A DNA stretch of 64,000 nt. Source: Pseudomonas sp. LS.1a. GTDB taxonomy: Bacteria > Pseudomonadota > Gammaproteobacteria > Pseudomonadales > Pseudomonadaceae. The first letter of the stretch is position 1. Every line of letters begins with the position of its first letter. The position numbers and the translations under genes are program-made. Below the pieces are notes generated by a model. The model had not been told where the DNA came from. It saw only the letters and a program-made list of their open reading frames with translations, and did no database searches. Below, piece after piece: positions 8,538 to 17,306 of this stretch. The stretch is taken from positions 1,156,001 through 1,220,000 of the forward strand of contig NZ_CP092827.1 of assembly GCF_022533585.1 (NCBI RefSeq). Direction: 5' to 3'.

Positions 8538-10247
8538 ATGCGTATCGAACCTCGCCCGCTGCCGCCGACCCTGCCATTCCTGGGTAACCTGCCACCCTTG
8601 CTGACCCGCCTGTACGCCGCGCGCGGCGTGCAAAGCGAGGCCGAGCTGGACAAAAGCCTCGCGCGCCTGCTGCCGTACCAGCAGCTCAAGGGCATCGAGG
8701 CCGGCGTGGATCTGCTGGTCGAGGCTATCGACCAGCGCCAGCGCATCCTCATCGTCGGCGACTTCGATGCCGACGGCGCCACTGCCAGTACTGTCGGCGT
8801 GCTGGGCCTGCGCCTGCTGGGCGCGACCCACGTCGACTACCTTGTGCCCAACCGCTTCGAATACGGTTACGGCCTGACCCCGGAAATCGTCGAGGTGGCG
8901 CTGCAACGCCAGCCGCAGCTGCTGATCACCGTGGACAACGGCATTTCCAGCGTCGACGGTGTGGCAGCCGCCAAGGCCGCCGGGCTCAAGGTGCTGGTCA
9001 CCGACCACCACCTGCCGGGCGCGGAGTTGCCCGACGCCGACGCCATCATCAACCCCAACCAGCCGGGCTGCAGTTTCCCGAGCAAGGCGCTGGCCGGGGT
9101 AGGGGTGATCTTCTATGTGCTGATGGCCCTGCGTGCGCGCCTGCGCGGCCTGGGGCGCTACGAAACGCAGCCGCAGCCGAACATCGGCGAATTGCTCGAC
9201 CTGGTAGCCCTGGGCAGCGTCGCGGACGTGGTGCCATTGGACGCCAACAACCGCATCCTGGTGCACCAGGGCCTCGAACGCATTCGCGCCGGCCGCGCCC
9301 GGCCGGGGCTCAAGGCCATTCTGGAAGTGGCCCGTCGCGATCACCGGCGCATCACCTCGACCGACCTCGGTTTCATCCTCGGCCCACGGCTGAACGCTGC
9401 CGGACGCCTGGACGACATGAGCCTGGGCATCGAATGCCTGCTGTGTGAAGACGCGGCCCTGGCCCAGGACATGGCCCGGCAACTGGACGACCTGAACCAG
9501 GACCGCAAGTCCATCGAACAGGGCATGCAGCGCGAGGCCCTGGCGCAGCTCAAGGACCTGCCGGTCGAGTCGATGCCATATGGCCTGTGCCTGTTCGATG
9601 CCGACTGGCACCAGGGGGTGATCGGTATTCTGGCGTCGCGCCTGAAGGAGCGTTACCACCGGCCGACCATCGCTTTCGCCGACGCTGGCGAGGGGATGCT
9701 CAAAGGGTCGGCGCGCTCGGTGCCGGGGTTTCACATTCGTGATGCCCTGGACGCCGTGGCGGCGCGTCATCCGCAACTGATCAGCAAGTTCGGCGGCCAC
9801 GCCATGGCGGCGGGCTTGTCGTTGCCTGAAGCCAATTTCCCGGCATTTGCCGAGGCGTTCGACGAAGAAGTGCGACGCCAGCTGCGTGAAGAGGACCTGA
9901 CTGGGCGCCTGTTGTCCGATGGCAGCCTGGCGGTGGAGGAGTTCCACCTCGACCTGGCCAAGGCCCTGCGCCATGCCGGGCCCTGGGGGCAGCACTTTCC
10001 CGAGCCGCTGTTTCATGGCGTGTTCCAGCTGGTGGAGCAGCGTGTGGTGGGCGAGCGGCACCTGAAGGTGGTGCTCAAGAGCGAGTGCGGTTCGGTGCGG
10101 CTGGATGGCATCGCTTTCGGCGTCGACCGCGAAGTGTGGCCGAATCCTACGGTGCGTTGGGTCGAGTTGGCGTACAAGCTGGATGTGAACGAGTTTCGTG
10201 GTAATGAAAGTGTGCAGCTGATGATTGCCCACATGGAGCCGCGCTGA
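8538..10247 (+). CDS. recJ: Single-stranded-DNA-specific exonuclease RecJ
   Basis: 5'-3' single-strand exonuclease used in RecFOR recombination, mismatch repair and base excision repair. The protein has 569 residues: DHH domain with DFDADGATAS, ITVDNGIS and VTDHHLPG motifs, DHHA1 domain with GHAMAAGLSL, and an OB-like C-terminal region. Length is normal for the family and no motif is broken. It is translated from ATG 8538, nine bases after yaeQ, and is followed by two tandem REP pairs. Confidence 0.96.
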   Translation: MRIEPRPLPPTLPFLGNLPPLLTRLYAARGVQSEAELDKSLARLLPYQQLKGIEAGVDLLVEAIDQRQRILIVGDFDADGATASTVGVLGLRLLGATHVDYLVPNRFEYGYGLTPEIVEVALQRQPQLLITVDNGISSVDGVAAAKAAGLKVLVTDHHLPGAELPDADAIINPNQPGCSFPSKALAGVGVIFYVLMALRARLRGLGRYETQPQPNIGELLDLVALGSVADVVPLDANNRILVHQGLERIRAGRARPGLKAILEVARRDHRRITSTDLGFILGPRLNAAGRLDDMSLGIECLLCEDAALAQDMARQLDDLNQDRKSIEQGMQREALAQLKDLPVESMPYGLCLFDADWHQGVIGILASRLKERYHRPTIAFADAGEGMLKGSARSVPGFHIRDALDAVAARHPQLISKFGGHAMAAGLSLPEANFPAFAEAFDEEVRRQLREEDLTGRLLSDGSLAVEEFHLDLAKALRHAGPWGQHFPEPLFHGVFQLVEQRVVGERHLKVVLKSECGSVRLDGIAFGVDREVWPNPTVRWVELAYKLDVNEFRGNESVQLMIAHMEPR

Positions 10248-10302
10248 CTGCAAGTACCGTAGCTCCCACAGGTACCTCATTGCCTTCAGGCCTTGTGATA
10301 TC

Positions 10303-10391
10303 CCTGTGGGAGCGGGTTTACCCGCGAACACCGGCGCAGCCGGTGCCATGCACCGCGTCGCCTGCTTCGCGGGCATGCCCGCTCCCACAGG
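10303..10391. repeat. REP pair, copy 1 (CGCGGG family)
   Basis: CCTGTGGGAGCGGG...CCCGCG and its inverted partner CGCGGG...CCCGCTCCCACAGG, joined by the ACCGGCGCAGCCGGT mini-hairpin. This is the common P. putida REP doublet. Confidence 0.9.
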
Positions 10392-10421
10392 GCCTGCGGC
10401 GGTCTCAAGGCTTGCACTGTA

Positions 10422-10510
10422 CCTGTGGGAGCGGGTTTACCCGCGAACACCGGCGAAGCCGGTGCCATGCACCAAGTCGCATTCTTCGCGGGTAAACCCG
10501 CTCCCACAAG
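10422..10510. repeat. REP pair, copy 2 (CGCGGG family)
   Basis: Near-identical direct repeat of the preceding REP doublet in the same orientation, with 30 bases between them. Differences include GCGAAGCC for GCGCAGCC in the central hairpin. Confidence 0.9.
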
Positions 10511-10565
10511 GCTCTGCGGCGAGCTGGCCAATGTGCCCCATGTGCGATCGATGAGCACAGCAAAC

Positions 10566-10829
10566 TCAGCGCGCCATACCTAACTCGGCATCATCCATCA
10601 GCGCCTTGGCCATCGCACTGAGATAGTGCGCAGCCCAGATCATCATGGGTTTCTCATCCATCAGCCCGACGATGGTCAACTCCCGTACATAGCCCATCAG
10701 TTCCGAAGCCTGATCACGGGCGTCTCGGCACGGAATGCCCGCTTCGATGCGAAATAATGGGTGGGTCTGGTTTTCACCTTGAAAGAAAGTGGTCTTGCCG
10801 ACGGTGAATTGGGTGTCGTCTGTGTTCAT
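10566..10829 (-). CDS. DUF6124 (formerly DUF3077) small protein
   Basis: An 87-residue protein of a Pseudomonas-specific family of unknown function: FTVGKTTFFQGENQTHPLFRIEAGIPCRDA, then a predicted helical tail ending SAMAKALMDDAELGMAR. ATG 10829 is supported by AGGAGAGG eight bases upstream; the longer frame to 11039 has no such site. It has no export signal. No neighbour suggests a job, and the upstream region is a long non-coding gap. Confidence 0.8.
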   Translation of the reverse strand: MNTDDTQFTVGKTTFFQGENQTHPLFRIEAGIPCRDARDQASELMGYVRELTIVGLMDEKPMMIWAAHYLSAMAKALMDDAELGMAR

Positions 10830-11387
10830 TGATCCCTCTCCTGATCTTTCTGAGCGTTTTGTCGGAGGAGAAGAAATGAGGGGTGGATCAGGGACTGTCT
10901 TTTTCATATCAATCACTCGTATGGTTGCTGATTGACCGCCTCTCCGATTCCACACGAAGGGTGGCAGTTGTACGCGGTGTGGAATCCAGGCTACGAGTAA
11001 ACCCGGTAGGCTTTGCGGCCTTCCGCGCACAACTGCCATGACGACAGCTACTCGGTAATTGATCGGGATTCCACCCCCGGCCGCTGAGTACCAGCGACCA
11101 GCAAAGGCTAGAGAGTCAGGATTCCAGTCACAATCAGACGCGAGTCGACAGGACTTGTAGGGTATTTCCTCAGCCTAGGCTTCACCAGATCTGGGCCGTA
11201 AGGAATATCTGAAACTCTGATCAGACATTGAGCAGGTAACGCAGAGCCGCTCAACCTCTATCAAATCCCATTGAACCTCCCCCCCAACCATTCTGGTCTA
11301 GTCTGAAGTTATGACCGGACCTAGGCCAGGGACGTGCAATTGAGTGTCCGGGCCGGATCACCATTGGAGTCCTTGGGAGGTGCCCTC
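10830..11387. other. Non-coding region with scattered GGATTCCA repeats
   Basis: A 558-base gap between the divergent DUF6124 and Old Yellow Enzyme genes. It holds the promoters of both and no convincing gene. A perfect 10-bp inverted repeat GATTCCACAC (10946-10955) / GTGTGGAATC (10977-10986) lies in the middle, and the core GATTCCA recurs near 11068 and 11120. Local GC falls towards 11150-11310. A small RNA cannot be excluded. Confidence 0.5.
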
Positions 11388-12494
11388 ATGAGCCTGCTGC
11401 TCGAGCCTTACACCCTGCGTCAGCTGACCCTGCCCAACCGTATCGCCGTTTCGCCGATGTGCCAGTATTCCGCCGTCGATGGCCTGGCCAACGACTGGCA
11501 CCTTGTTCATCTGGGCAGCCGCGCCGTGGGTGGCGCGGGCCTGGTAATCACTGAAGCCGTGGCGGTGACTGCCGATGGTCGCATTACCGCCGAAGACCTC
11601 GGCCTGTGGAATGACGCTCAGATCGCCCCGCTGCAACGCATCACCCGTTTCATCACCGCCCAGGGGGGCGTGCCCGGTATCCAGCTGGCTCACGCCGGGC
11701 GCAAGGCCAGCACCTATCGCCCGTGGCTGGGCAAGCAAGGCAGCGTCAAGCTCGAGGAGGGCGGCTGGCAGCCGGTAGGGCCGTCGAAGATCGCCTTCGA
11801 TCCGCAACACACACCGCCACGCGAGCTGACCCATGACGAAATCCAGGATGTGATCGCCGCCTTCGTCGCTTCGACCGAGCGTGCCCTGAAGGCCGGTTTC
11901 AAGGTGGTCGAGATCCACGCCGCCCATGGCTACCTGTTGCACCAGTTCCTGTCACCGTTGAGCAACCAGCGTCGCGACGAGTACGGCAGCAGTTTCGAAA
12001 ACCGTATCCGCCTGACCCTGCAGGTGGTCGAGGCTGTGCGCAAGGTCTGGCCTGCCGAGTTACCGCTGTTCGTGCGGGTATCGGCGACCGACTGGGTCGA
12101 GGACGGCTGGAACCCGGATGAAACCGTCGAACTGGCCCGCCGCCTGCGTGGCTTGGGCGTCGACCTGATCGACGTGTCCTCCGGCGGCACCTCGGTCAAT
12201 GCCGAAATCCCCACAGGGCCCGGCTACCAGACCCGCTTCGCCGAGCGTGTGCGCAAGGAATCGGAAATTGCCACCGGCACCGTGGGCATGATCACCGAAC
12301 CGGCCCAGGCCGAGCACATCCTGCGCACCGGCCAGGCCGACATCATCTTCCTCGCCCGCGAACTGCTGCGCGACCCGTACTGGCCGCTGCATGCTGACGA
12401 CGACCTGGGCGGCAACAAAGCTACTTGGCCTGCGCAATACCAGCGCGCCACCAGCCGGGCCAACCCGATTCACGAGTCGGACTTGCGGGATTGA
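11388..12494 (+). CDS. NADH:flavin oxidoreductase, Old Yellow Enzyme family (XenA/YqjM-like)
   Basis: An FMN-dependent ene-reductase of 368 residues, likely reducing activated C=C bonds of electrophiles and related xenobiotics with NAD(P)H. The thermophilic-like/YqjM subclass is shown by the active-site cysteine C25 in SPMCQYSAVDGLANDWH, the flavin contacts IQLAHAGRKAS, the His pair in EIHAAHGYLLHQFLSP, and the signature NQRRDEYGSSFENR. ATG 11388 follows GGGAGG at seven bases. It is close to P. putida XenA but not obviously the same protein, so no symbol is given. The gene appears to stand alone. Confidence 0.9.
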   Translation: MSLLLEPYTLRQLTLPNRIAVSPMCQYSAVDGLANDWHLVHLGSRAVGGAGLVITEAVAVTADGRITAEDLGLWNDAQIAPLQRITRFITAQGGVPGIQLAHAGRKASTYRPWLGKQGSVKLEEGGWQPVGPSKIAFDPQHTPPRELTHDEIQDVIAAFVASTERALKAGFKVVEIHAAHGYLLHQFLSPLSNQRRDEYGSSFENRIRLTLQVVEAVRKVWPAELPLFVRVSATDWVEDGWNPDETVELARRLRGLGVDLIDVSSGGTSVNAEIPTGPGYQTRFAERVRKESEIATGTVGMITEPAQAEHILRTGQADIIFLARELLRDPYWPLHADDDLGGNKATWPAQYQRATSRANPIHESDLRD

Positions 12495-12554
12495 CCTGAC
12501 CCAAGCATTACGCTCCTACACGGTATTGCACCGCCTTTGAATGCGGTGCGGTAT

Positions 12555-12641
12555 CTGTGGGAGCGGGCATGCCCGCGAAGAAGGCGACTCGGTGTATGGC
12601 ACCGGCTTCGCCGGTGTTCGCGGGTAAACCCGCTCCCACAG
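12555..12641. repeat. REP pair (CGCGGG family)
   Basis: Doublet CTGTGGGAGCGGGC...GCGGG...CCCGCTCCCACAG with the central ACCGGCTTCGCCGGT hairpin, between two convergent genes. A separate 7-bp hairpin GCACCGC/GCGGTGC (12527-12548) precedes it. Confidence 0.9.
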
Positions 12642-12654
12642 AGGTCGCGCAAAG

Positions 12655-12846
12655 TCAGGCGTTGATACTTACTCCTTTTCTATTTACTTCCAAATAGTCG
12701 TCCACTGCCTCTTTGAACGCGGCAGGCAATAGCCTGCGCGACCGAGCGTGAAACCCGACGATATCGCAAGTTGTGCAAAGGTGCCCGACCCATGAATGGT
12801 CTTCCTTGCTGTATTTCACCTTTGCTCGTTGCCCTCGATATTCCAT
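12655..12846 (-). CDS. HicB-like small protein without a HicA partner
   Basis: A 63-residue protein resembling the N-terminal domain of HicB antitoxins: opening MEYRGQRAKVKYSKEDHSW, then CDIVGFHARSRRLLPAAFKEAVDDYLE, where AFKEAVDDYLE matches the HicB helix. The C-terminal DNA-binding domain of full HicB is absent, and no hicA reading frame flanks it. It may be a short HicB variant, a remnant, or an orphan regulator. Base composition is visibly more AT-rich than in the neighbours, consistent with separate acquisition. ATG 12846 starts the conserved part; a weak GAGG lies upstream. Confidence 0.6.
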   Translation of the reverse strand: MEYRGQRAKVKYSKEDHSWVGHLCTTCDIVGFHARSRRLLPAAFKEAVDDYLEVNRKGVSINA

Positions 12847-12935
12847 GTCATCCAGCCTCGTGATAATCCAGTTTCGATGACTACAAGCTAAAGGATGTGG
12901 CATTAGGAATGGGCCGAACCGATTGCAGGAAAGCT

Positions 12936-12965
12936 CCTGGGCTGAGGTGCCGGTCTCAACCCAGG
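12936..12965 (-). terminator. Possible terminator after patD
   Basis: On the minus strand, an 11-bp stem with one G-U pair (CCTGGGTTGAG / CTCAGCCCAGG) and an 8-base loop, starting nine bases after the patD stop codon. It is followed only by a short T run (AGCTTTCC), so the call is tentative. Confidence 0.45.
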
Positions 12966-12973
12966 CTTTACCC

Positions 12974-14398
12974 TTAATGCTTGATCATCACATGCCGCAC
13001 ACAGGTGTAGTCCTCCAGCCCATACATCGACATGTCCTTGCCATACCCCGAATGCTTCTGCCCGCCATGGGGCATTTCGCTGACCAGCATGAAGTGGGTG
13101 TTCACCCATGTGCAGCCATACTGCAGGCGCGCCGCCAGGCGGTGGGCGCGGCCGGTGTCGCGGGTCCAGACCGATGAGGCCAGGCCGTAGTTGGAGTCGT
13201 TGGCCCATTCCAGCGCCTGCGCTTCGTCGCTGAAGCGGGTCACCGACACCACCGGGCCGAACACTTCATTGCGCACGATTTCGTCATCCTGCAGCGCATC
13301 GGCCAGCACCGTCGGCTCGAAGAAGAAACCGTCGCCATCAATCGCCTTGCCACCCGTCACCAGGCGAATGTGCGGCTGGGTAACCGCGCGTTGCACAAGG
13401 CCCGCGACCTTGTCGCGGTGCTGGGCGCTGATCAGTGGCCCCAGTTCGGTGTCCTCGGCTTCCTGCAGGCCCGGCTTGAGGCTGGCCACTGCGGCCCCCA
13501 GGCGTTCGACGAAACGCTCGTAGATGCCATCCTGCACATACAGCCGACAGGCCGCGGTGCAGTCCTGGCCGGCGTTGTAAAAGCCGAAGGTACGGATGCC
13601 GTCGATGGCCGCGTCGATGTCGGCATCGTCGAACACCAGCACCGGGGCCTTGCCGCCCAGTTCCATGTGCATGCGTTTTACGCTGTCGGCGGTGGCGCTG
13701 ATGATGTGCGCGCCGGTGGGGATCGAGCCGGTCAGCGACACCATGCGCACCTTGGGGTGGTTTACCAGCGGGTTGCCGACCGTCTGGCCACGGCCGAAGA
13801 GGATGTTCAGCACCCCCGGTGGCAGCAGGTCCTGGGCCAGTTCGCCAAGGCGCAGGGCGGTCAGCGGGGTCAACTCGGAGGGCTTGATCACCACCGTGTT
13901 GCCGGCAGCCAGGGCCGGGGCGATCTTCCACGCCAGCATCATCAACGGGTAGTTCCACGGCGCGATCGAGGCCACCACGCCCAGCGGGTCACGGCGGATC
14001 ATCGATGTGTGGCCCGGCAGGTACTCGCCGGCTGCCGAGCCGCCCAGGCAGCGTGCTGCACCGGCAAAGTAGCGGAACACGTCGGCAATTGCCGGGATCT
14101 CGTCATTCAGCGCGGCGCTCAGCGGCTTGCCGCAGTTCTGCGATTCCAGCCGGGCCAGTTCATCGCCATGGGCTTCGATTGTGTCGGCTAGCGCCAGCAA
14201 GGCTTGCGAGCGGTCCTTGGGGCTGGTTTGCGACCAGCTGTCGAAGGCCTGGTCGGCAGCGCTCACGGCGCTGTCCACCTGGGCTTCGCTGGCTTCGTTG
14301 ATTTGCGCCAGGGCAGTGCCCAGCGCCGGGTTGAGCACGGTCCAGGCCGGGCCTTGGCCAGCGACCAGCTGGCCATTGATCAGCATCTGCGTTTGCAT
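12974..14398 (-). CDS. patD: Gamma-aminobutyraldehyde dehydrogenase
   Basis: NAD-dependent oxidation of 4-aminobutanal to GABA in putrescine breakdown; 474 residues, the same length as E. coli PatD (YdcW) and very close to it as remembered. Catalytic Cys lies in [14 protein letters not shown], the general-base Glu in [13 protein letters not shown], and the cofactor region in [12 protein letters not shown]. The conserved end [21 protein letters not shown] is present. It is the last gene of the polyamine transport operon, 17 bases after the ydcV-like permease, which couples uptake to catabolism. Confidence 0.92.
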   Translation of the reverse strand: MQTQMLINGQLVAGQGPAWTVLNPALGTALAQINEASEAQVDSAVSAADQAFDSWSQTSPKDRSQALLALADTIEAHGDELARLESQNCGKPLSAALNDEIPAIADVFRYFAGAARCLGGSAAGEYLPGHTSMIRRDPLGVVASIAPWNYPLMMLAWKIAPALAAGNTVVIKPSELTPLTALRLGELAQDLLPPGVLNILFGRGQTVGNPLVNHPKVRMVSLTGSIPTGAHIISATADSVKRMHMELGGKAPVLVFDDADIDAAIDGIRTFGFYNAGQDCTAACRLYVQDGIYERFVERLGAAVASLKPGLQEAEDTELGPLISAQHRDKVAGLVQRAVTQPHIRLVTGGKAIDGDGFFFEPTVLADALQDDEIVRNEVFGPVVSVTRFSDEAQALEWANDSNYGLASSVWTRDTGRAHRLAARLQYGCTWVNTHFMLVSEMPHGGQKHSGYGKDMSMYGLEDYTCVRHVMIKH

Positions 14399-14415
14399 CG
14401 GGGACTCCTCCAGGG

Positions 14416-15222
14416 TCATTTGCCACTGCCCGCGACGCTTTCGCCGCCACGGGTCAGGTAATAGGCGCCAAGGATTGGCAGCATGGTCACCAGCATCACC
14501 AGCATGGCGACCACGTTGGTCACCGGCACGTCGCGCGGGCGGCTGAGCTGGTTGAGCAGCCAGATCGGCAGGGTGCGTTCGTGGCCGGCGGTGAAGGTGG
14601 TGACGATGATTTCGTCGAACGACAGGGCAAAGGCCAGCATGCCGCCGGCCAGCAGCGCCGAGCCGAGGTTGGGCAGGATGATGTAGCGGAAGGTCTGCCA
14701 GCCGTCGGCGCCCAGGTCCATCGAGGCTTCGATCAGGCTCTGCGAAGTACGCCGCAGGCGGGCGATCACGTTGTTGTAGACGATCACCACGCAGAACGTG
14801 GCGTGGCCGACCACGATGGTGAACAGGCCGGGCTCTATCCCTAAGGTCTTGAACGCCGAGAGCAGGGCGATGCCGGTGATGATACCGGGCAGGGCGATGG
14901 GCAGGATCAGCATCAGCGAAATGCTCTCCTTGCCGAAAAAGCTGCGCCGGTACAGCGCCGCCGAGGCCAGCGTGCCGAGCACCAGGGCGATCAGCGTGGC
15001 CAGGCAGGCCACCTGCAGCGACAGCTTGATCGCCTCCAGCACATCGGGCCGGGCGAAGGCCACGGCGAACCACTTCAGGGTAAAGCCCTTGGGCGGGAAG
15101 CTGAACGCTGCGTCTTCGGTGTTGAAGGCATACAGGAAGATGATCAGGATCGGGAAGTGCAGGAACAGCAACCCGCCCCAGGCCGCCAGGCGCAGCCCGG
15201 TCGAGGCTTTTTCAGAGTGCAT
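14416..15222 (-). CDS. ydcV: Polyamine ABC transporter permease (YdcV/PotC-like)
   Basis: Inner-membrane permease of 268 residues with about six membrane segments, beginning [23 protein letters not shown]. The EAA loop that contacts the ATPase is [23 protein letters not shown]. It is the PotC-type partner of the upstream permease; its start overlaps the end of that gene by 11 bases, which suggests translational coupling. Operon order binding protein-ATPase-permease-permease-dehydrogenase equals E. coli ydcSTUV-patD, which is the basis for the symbol. The substrate, putrescine or a related amine, is inferred from patD. Confidence 0.88.
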   Translation of the reverse strand: MHSEKASTGLRLAAWGGLLFLHFPILIIFLYAFNTEDAAFSFPPKGFTLKWFAVAFARPDVLEAIKLSLQVACLATLIALVLGTLASAALYRRSFFGKESISLMLILPIALPGIITGIALLSAFKTLGIEPGLFTIVVGHATFCVVIVYNNVIARLRRTSQSLIEASMDLGADGWQTFRYIILPNLGSALLAGGMLAFALSFDEIIVTTFTAGHERTLPIWLLNQLSRPRDVPVTNVVAMLVMLVTMLPILGAYYLTRGGESVAGSGK

Positions 15223-16123
15223 CGAAGGCCCCCAGGCGCTTGACGATGGAAAGGTACGCCGCGATCAGCACGATCGGCACCAGGGTGAACGCGGCGGCCA
15301 TCGGCATGTTGCCGATCGCCCCTTGCTGGGCATAGACCATGCTCCCGATGAAGTAACCGGGCGGGCCGACCAGCTGCGGCACGATGAAGTCGCCCAGGGT
15401 CAGCGAGAAGGTAAAGATCGAGCCGGCGGCAATGCCCGGGATCGACAGCGGCAGGATCACTTGCACGAAGGTTTGCCTGGGCCGCGCGCCGAGGTCTGCC
15501 GAGGCCTGCAACAGCGACGGCGGCAAGCGCTCCAGCGAGGCCTGGATCGGCAGGATCATGAACGGCAGCCAGATGTACACGAACACCATGAAGCGCCCCA
15601 GGTGTGAAGTCGACAGCGTGCTGCCGCCAACGCCCGGCAGCGCCAGCACCGTTTGCAGCAGGGCATCCAGGTGCAGCTGCTGGACGAACCACTGGGCCAC
15701 GCCGCCCTTGGCCAGCAGCAGGGTCCAGGCGTAGGTCTTGACGATGTAGCTGGCCCACATCGGCATCATCACCGCGATGTAGAAAAACGCCTTGGTCTTG
15801 CCGCTGGTGTAGCGCGCCATGTAGTAGGCGATGGGGAAGGCCAGTACCGCACTGGCCAGCGACACCGCCAGTGCCATGCCCAGGGTGCGCAGGATGATGT
15901 CGAAGTTCGACGGGTTGAACAGCGCGGCGAAATTGCCCAGGGTCAGGTCCGGGGTTACCGCCATGGTGAAGTCGTCGAAGGTATAGAAACCCTGCCACAG
16001 CAGGTTCAGCAGCGAGCCCAGGTAGATCGCGCCGAACCAGGTCAGCGGCGGTATCAGCAGCAGGGCCAGGTACAGGTTGGGGCGCCGGTACAGCAGGTTG
16101 GACAGGCCGCGCAGTGTGCTCAT
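15212..16123 (-). CDS. ydcU: Polyamine ABC transporter permease (YdcU/PotB-like)
   Basis: Inner-membrane permease of 303 residues. A first membrane segment ([20 protein letters not shown]) is followed by a periplasmic stretch and five further hydrophobic segments, with the EAA loop [22 protein letters not shown] near residue 220. It starts one base after the stop of the ATPase gene (16125) on the minus strand and overlaps the next permease, so the set is tightly co-translated. It would form a heterodimeric channel with the YdcV-like protein. Confidence 0.88.
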   Translation of the reverse strand: MSTLRGLSNLLYRRPNLYLALLLIPPLTWFGAIYLGSLLNLLWQGFYTFDDFTMAVTPDLTLGNFAALFNPSNFDIILRTLGMALAVSLASAVLAFPIAYYMARYTSGKTKAFFYIAVMMPMWASYIVKTYAWTLLLAKGGVAQWFVQQLHLDALLQTVLALPGVGGSTLSTSHLGRFMVFVYIWLPFMILPIQASLERLPPSLLQASADLGARPRQTFVQVILPLSIPGIAAGSIFTFSLTLGDFIVPQLVGPPGYFIGSMVYAQQGAIGNMPMAAAFTLVPIVLIAAYLSIVKRLGAFDAL

Positions 16124-16124
16124 G

Positions 16125-17156
16125 TCAGCGGCCCTCGGTTTCCCGCAGCACCGTCATGGCTTCACGGGGCCAGTGTGCCTGTACCCGTTGCCCGGGTTGC
16201 CAGGCCTGTGCCTGCGCCTGCCAGCGGTCGTTGGCCTGGCTCACCGCCAGTAGCTGGCCGCTGTCCAGTTGCAGCTCGTAGCGAGTGGCACTGCCCTGGT
16301 ACTGGATATCGTGCAGCAGGCCGCTGACCTGGACATGCTGACCGGCTGTGGCCGGGTCGCCGAGACGGATGTGTTCGGGGCGGATGGAGAAGGGCGCCGG
16401 GCTGCCATTGAGCAGCGTGGCCAGTTCGCCGCGCACAACGTTGGAGGTGCCGACGAATTCGGCAACGAAGGGGGTGGCCGGTTGCATGTACAGATTGCGC
16501 GGGGTGTCGACCTGCTCGATGCGGCCACGGTTGAACACCGCCACCCGGTCGGACATCGACAGCGCCTCCGTCTGGTCATGGGTGACGAAAATGAAGGTGA
16601 TACCCAGCTGGCGCTGCAGCTTTTTCAGCTCGCCCTGCATCTGTTCGCGCAGCTTCAGGTCCAGCGCGCCCAGCGGCTCGTCCAGCAGCAGGACCCGTGG
16701 CCGGTTGACCAGTGCGCGGGCCAGGGCCACGCGTTGGCGTTGGCCGCCGGACAGCTGCGCCGGCTTGCGCGCGCCGTAGCCGGCCAGGGCCACCATGGCC
16801 AGGGCTTCTTCGGCGCGGCTGTGGCGTTCGGCCTTGGCCACGCCTTTTACCTTCAGGCCGTAGGCGATGTTGTCCAGTACGTTCATGTGCGGGAACAGTG
16901 CATAGTCCTGGAATACGGTGTTGACGTCGCGCTGGTAGGGCGGCACGCCGGCGGCTTCGACGCCGTGGATGCGGATCGAACCGCTGGTGGGTTGCTCGAA
17001 GCCGGCGATCAGGCGCAGGCAGGTGGTCTTGCCCGAGCCAGAGGGGCCGAGCATGGAGAAGAATTCGCCATCGATGATGTCGATGCTGACCTGGTCGACG
17101 GCCTTGACCTCGCCGAAAGTGCGGGAAACCTGGGTGAACTGGACGGCTAGGGGCAT
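16125..17156 (-). CDS. ydcT: Polyamine ABC transporter ATP-binding protein (YdcT/PotA-like)
   Basis: ATPase subunit of 343 residues: Walker A GPSGSGKT near residue 40, Q-loop VFQDYALFPHMNV, signature LSGGQRQRVALARAL, Walker B RVLLLDEPLGALD, switch His in FVTHDQTEALSMSDR, and a C-terminal TOBE domain (PFSIRPEHIRLGD onward), as in spermidine/putrescine importers. ATG 17156 follows a GGAG; the extension to 17231 runs into a REP element and is rejected. The 150-base gap to the upstream binding-protein gene holds a REP pair that may lower expression of the membrane genes relative to the binding protein. Confidence 0.92.
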   Translation of the reverse strand: MPLAVQFTQVSRTFGEVKAVDQVSIDIIDGEFFSMLGPSGSGKTTCLRLIAGFEQPTSGSIRIHGVEAAGVPPYQRDVNTVFQDYALFPHMNVLDNIAYGLKVKGVAKAERHSRAEEALAMVALAGYGARKPAQLSGGQRQRVALARALVNRPRVLLLDEPLGALDLKLREQMQGELKKLQRQLGITFIFVTHDQTEALSMSDRVAVFNRGRIEQVDTPRNLYMQPATPFVAEFVGTSNVVRGELATLLNGSPAPFSIRPEHIRLGDPATAGQHVQVSGLLHDIQYQGSATRYELQLDSGQLLAVSQANDRWQAQAQAWQPGQRVQAHWPREAMTVLRETEGR

Positions 17157-17187
17157 GCATGGGCTCCGGACAACTGGCTTACTCCTG

Positions 17188-17292
17188 TGTCGGCCTCTTC
17201 GCGGGCTTGCCCGCTCCCACAAGTTGCTCACCGCCTGTAAGGGTGGTGCTTTACCTGTGGGAGCGGGTTCACCCGCGAAGAGGCCGGCACAG
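17188..17292. repeat. REP pair inside the polyamine operon
   Basis: CGGCCTCTTCGCGGGCTTGCCCGCTCCCACA and its inverted partner lie between the ydcS-like and ydcT-like genes. In operons of this type such pairs often protect the upstream message from 3' decay. Confidence 0.9.
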
Positions 17293-17306
17293 GCATTCAG
17301 GCAACC

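Larger units (their letters stand above)
10248..10565. other. Intergenic region filled by REP pairs
   Basis: A 318-base gap between the convergent recJ and DUF6124 genes. It contains two direct copies of an approximately 90-bp REP pair (listed separately) and a partial REP fragment near 10261 (agctcccacagg). No gene was found in it. Confidence 0.8.

Noticed and set aside
8304..10388. 694-codon minus-strand open frame over recJ
   Set aside because: Antisense to recJ and runs into REP repeats; no domain or start support.
10303..10510. Regularly spaced repeats resembling a small CRISPR array
   Set aside because: The units are palindromic REP doublets found at many sites in the window; no cas genes or unique equal-length spacers.
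14399..15073. Upstream extension of the patD frame through the ydcV-like gene
   Set aside because: The aldehyde dehydrogenase starts at 14398; the extension is out-of-frame translation of the permease gene.
17157..17231. N-terminal extension of the YdcT-like ATPase
   Set aside because: It encodes REP sequence and lacks a ribosome site; the Met at 17156 has one.
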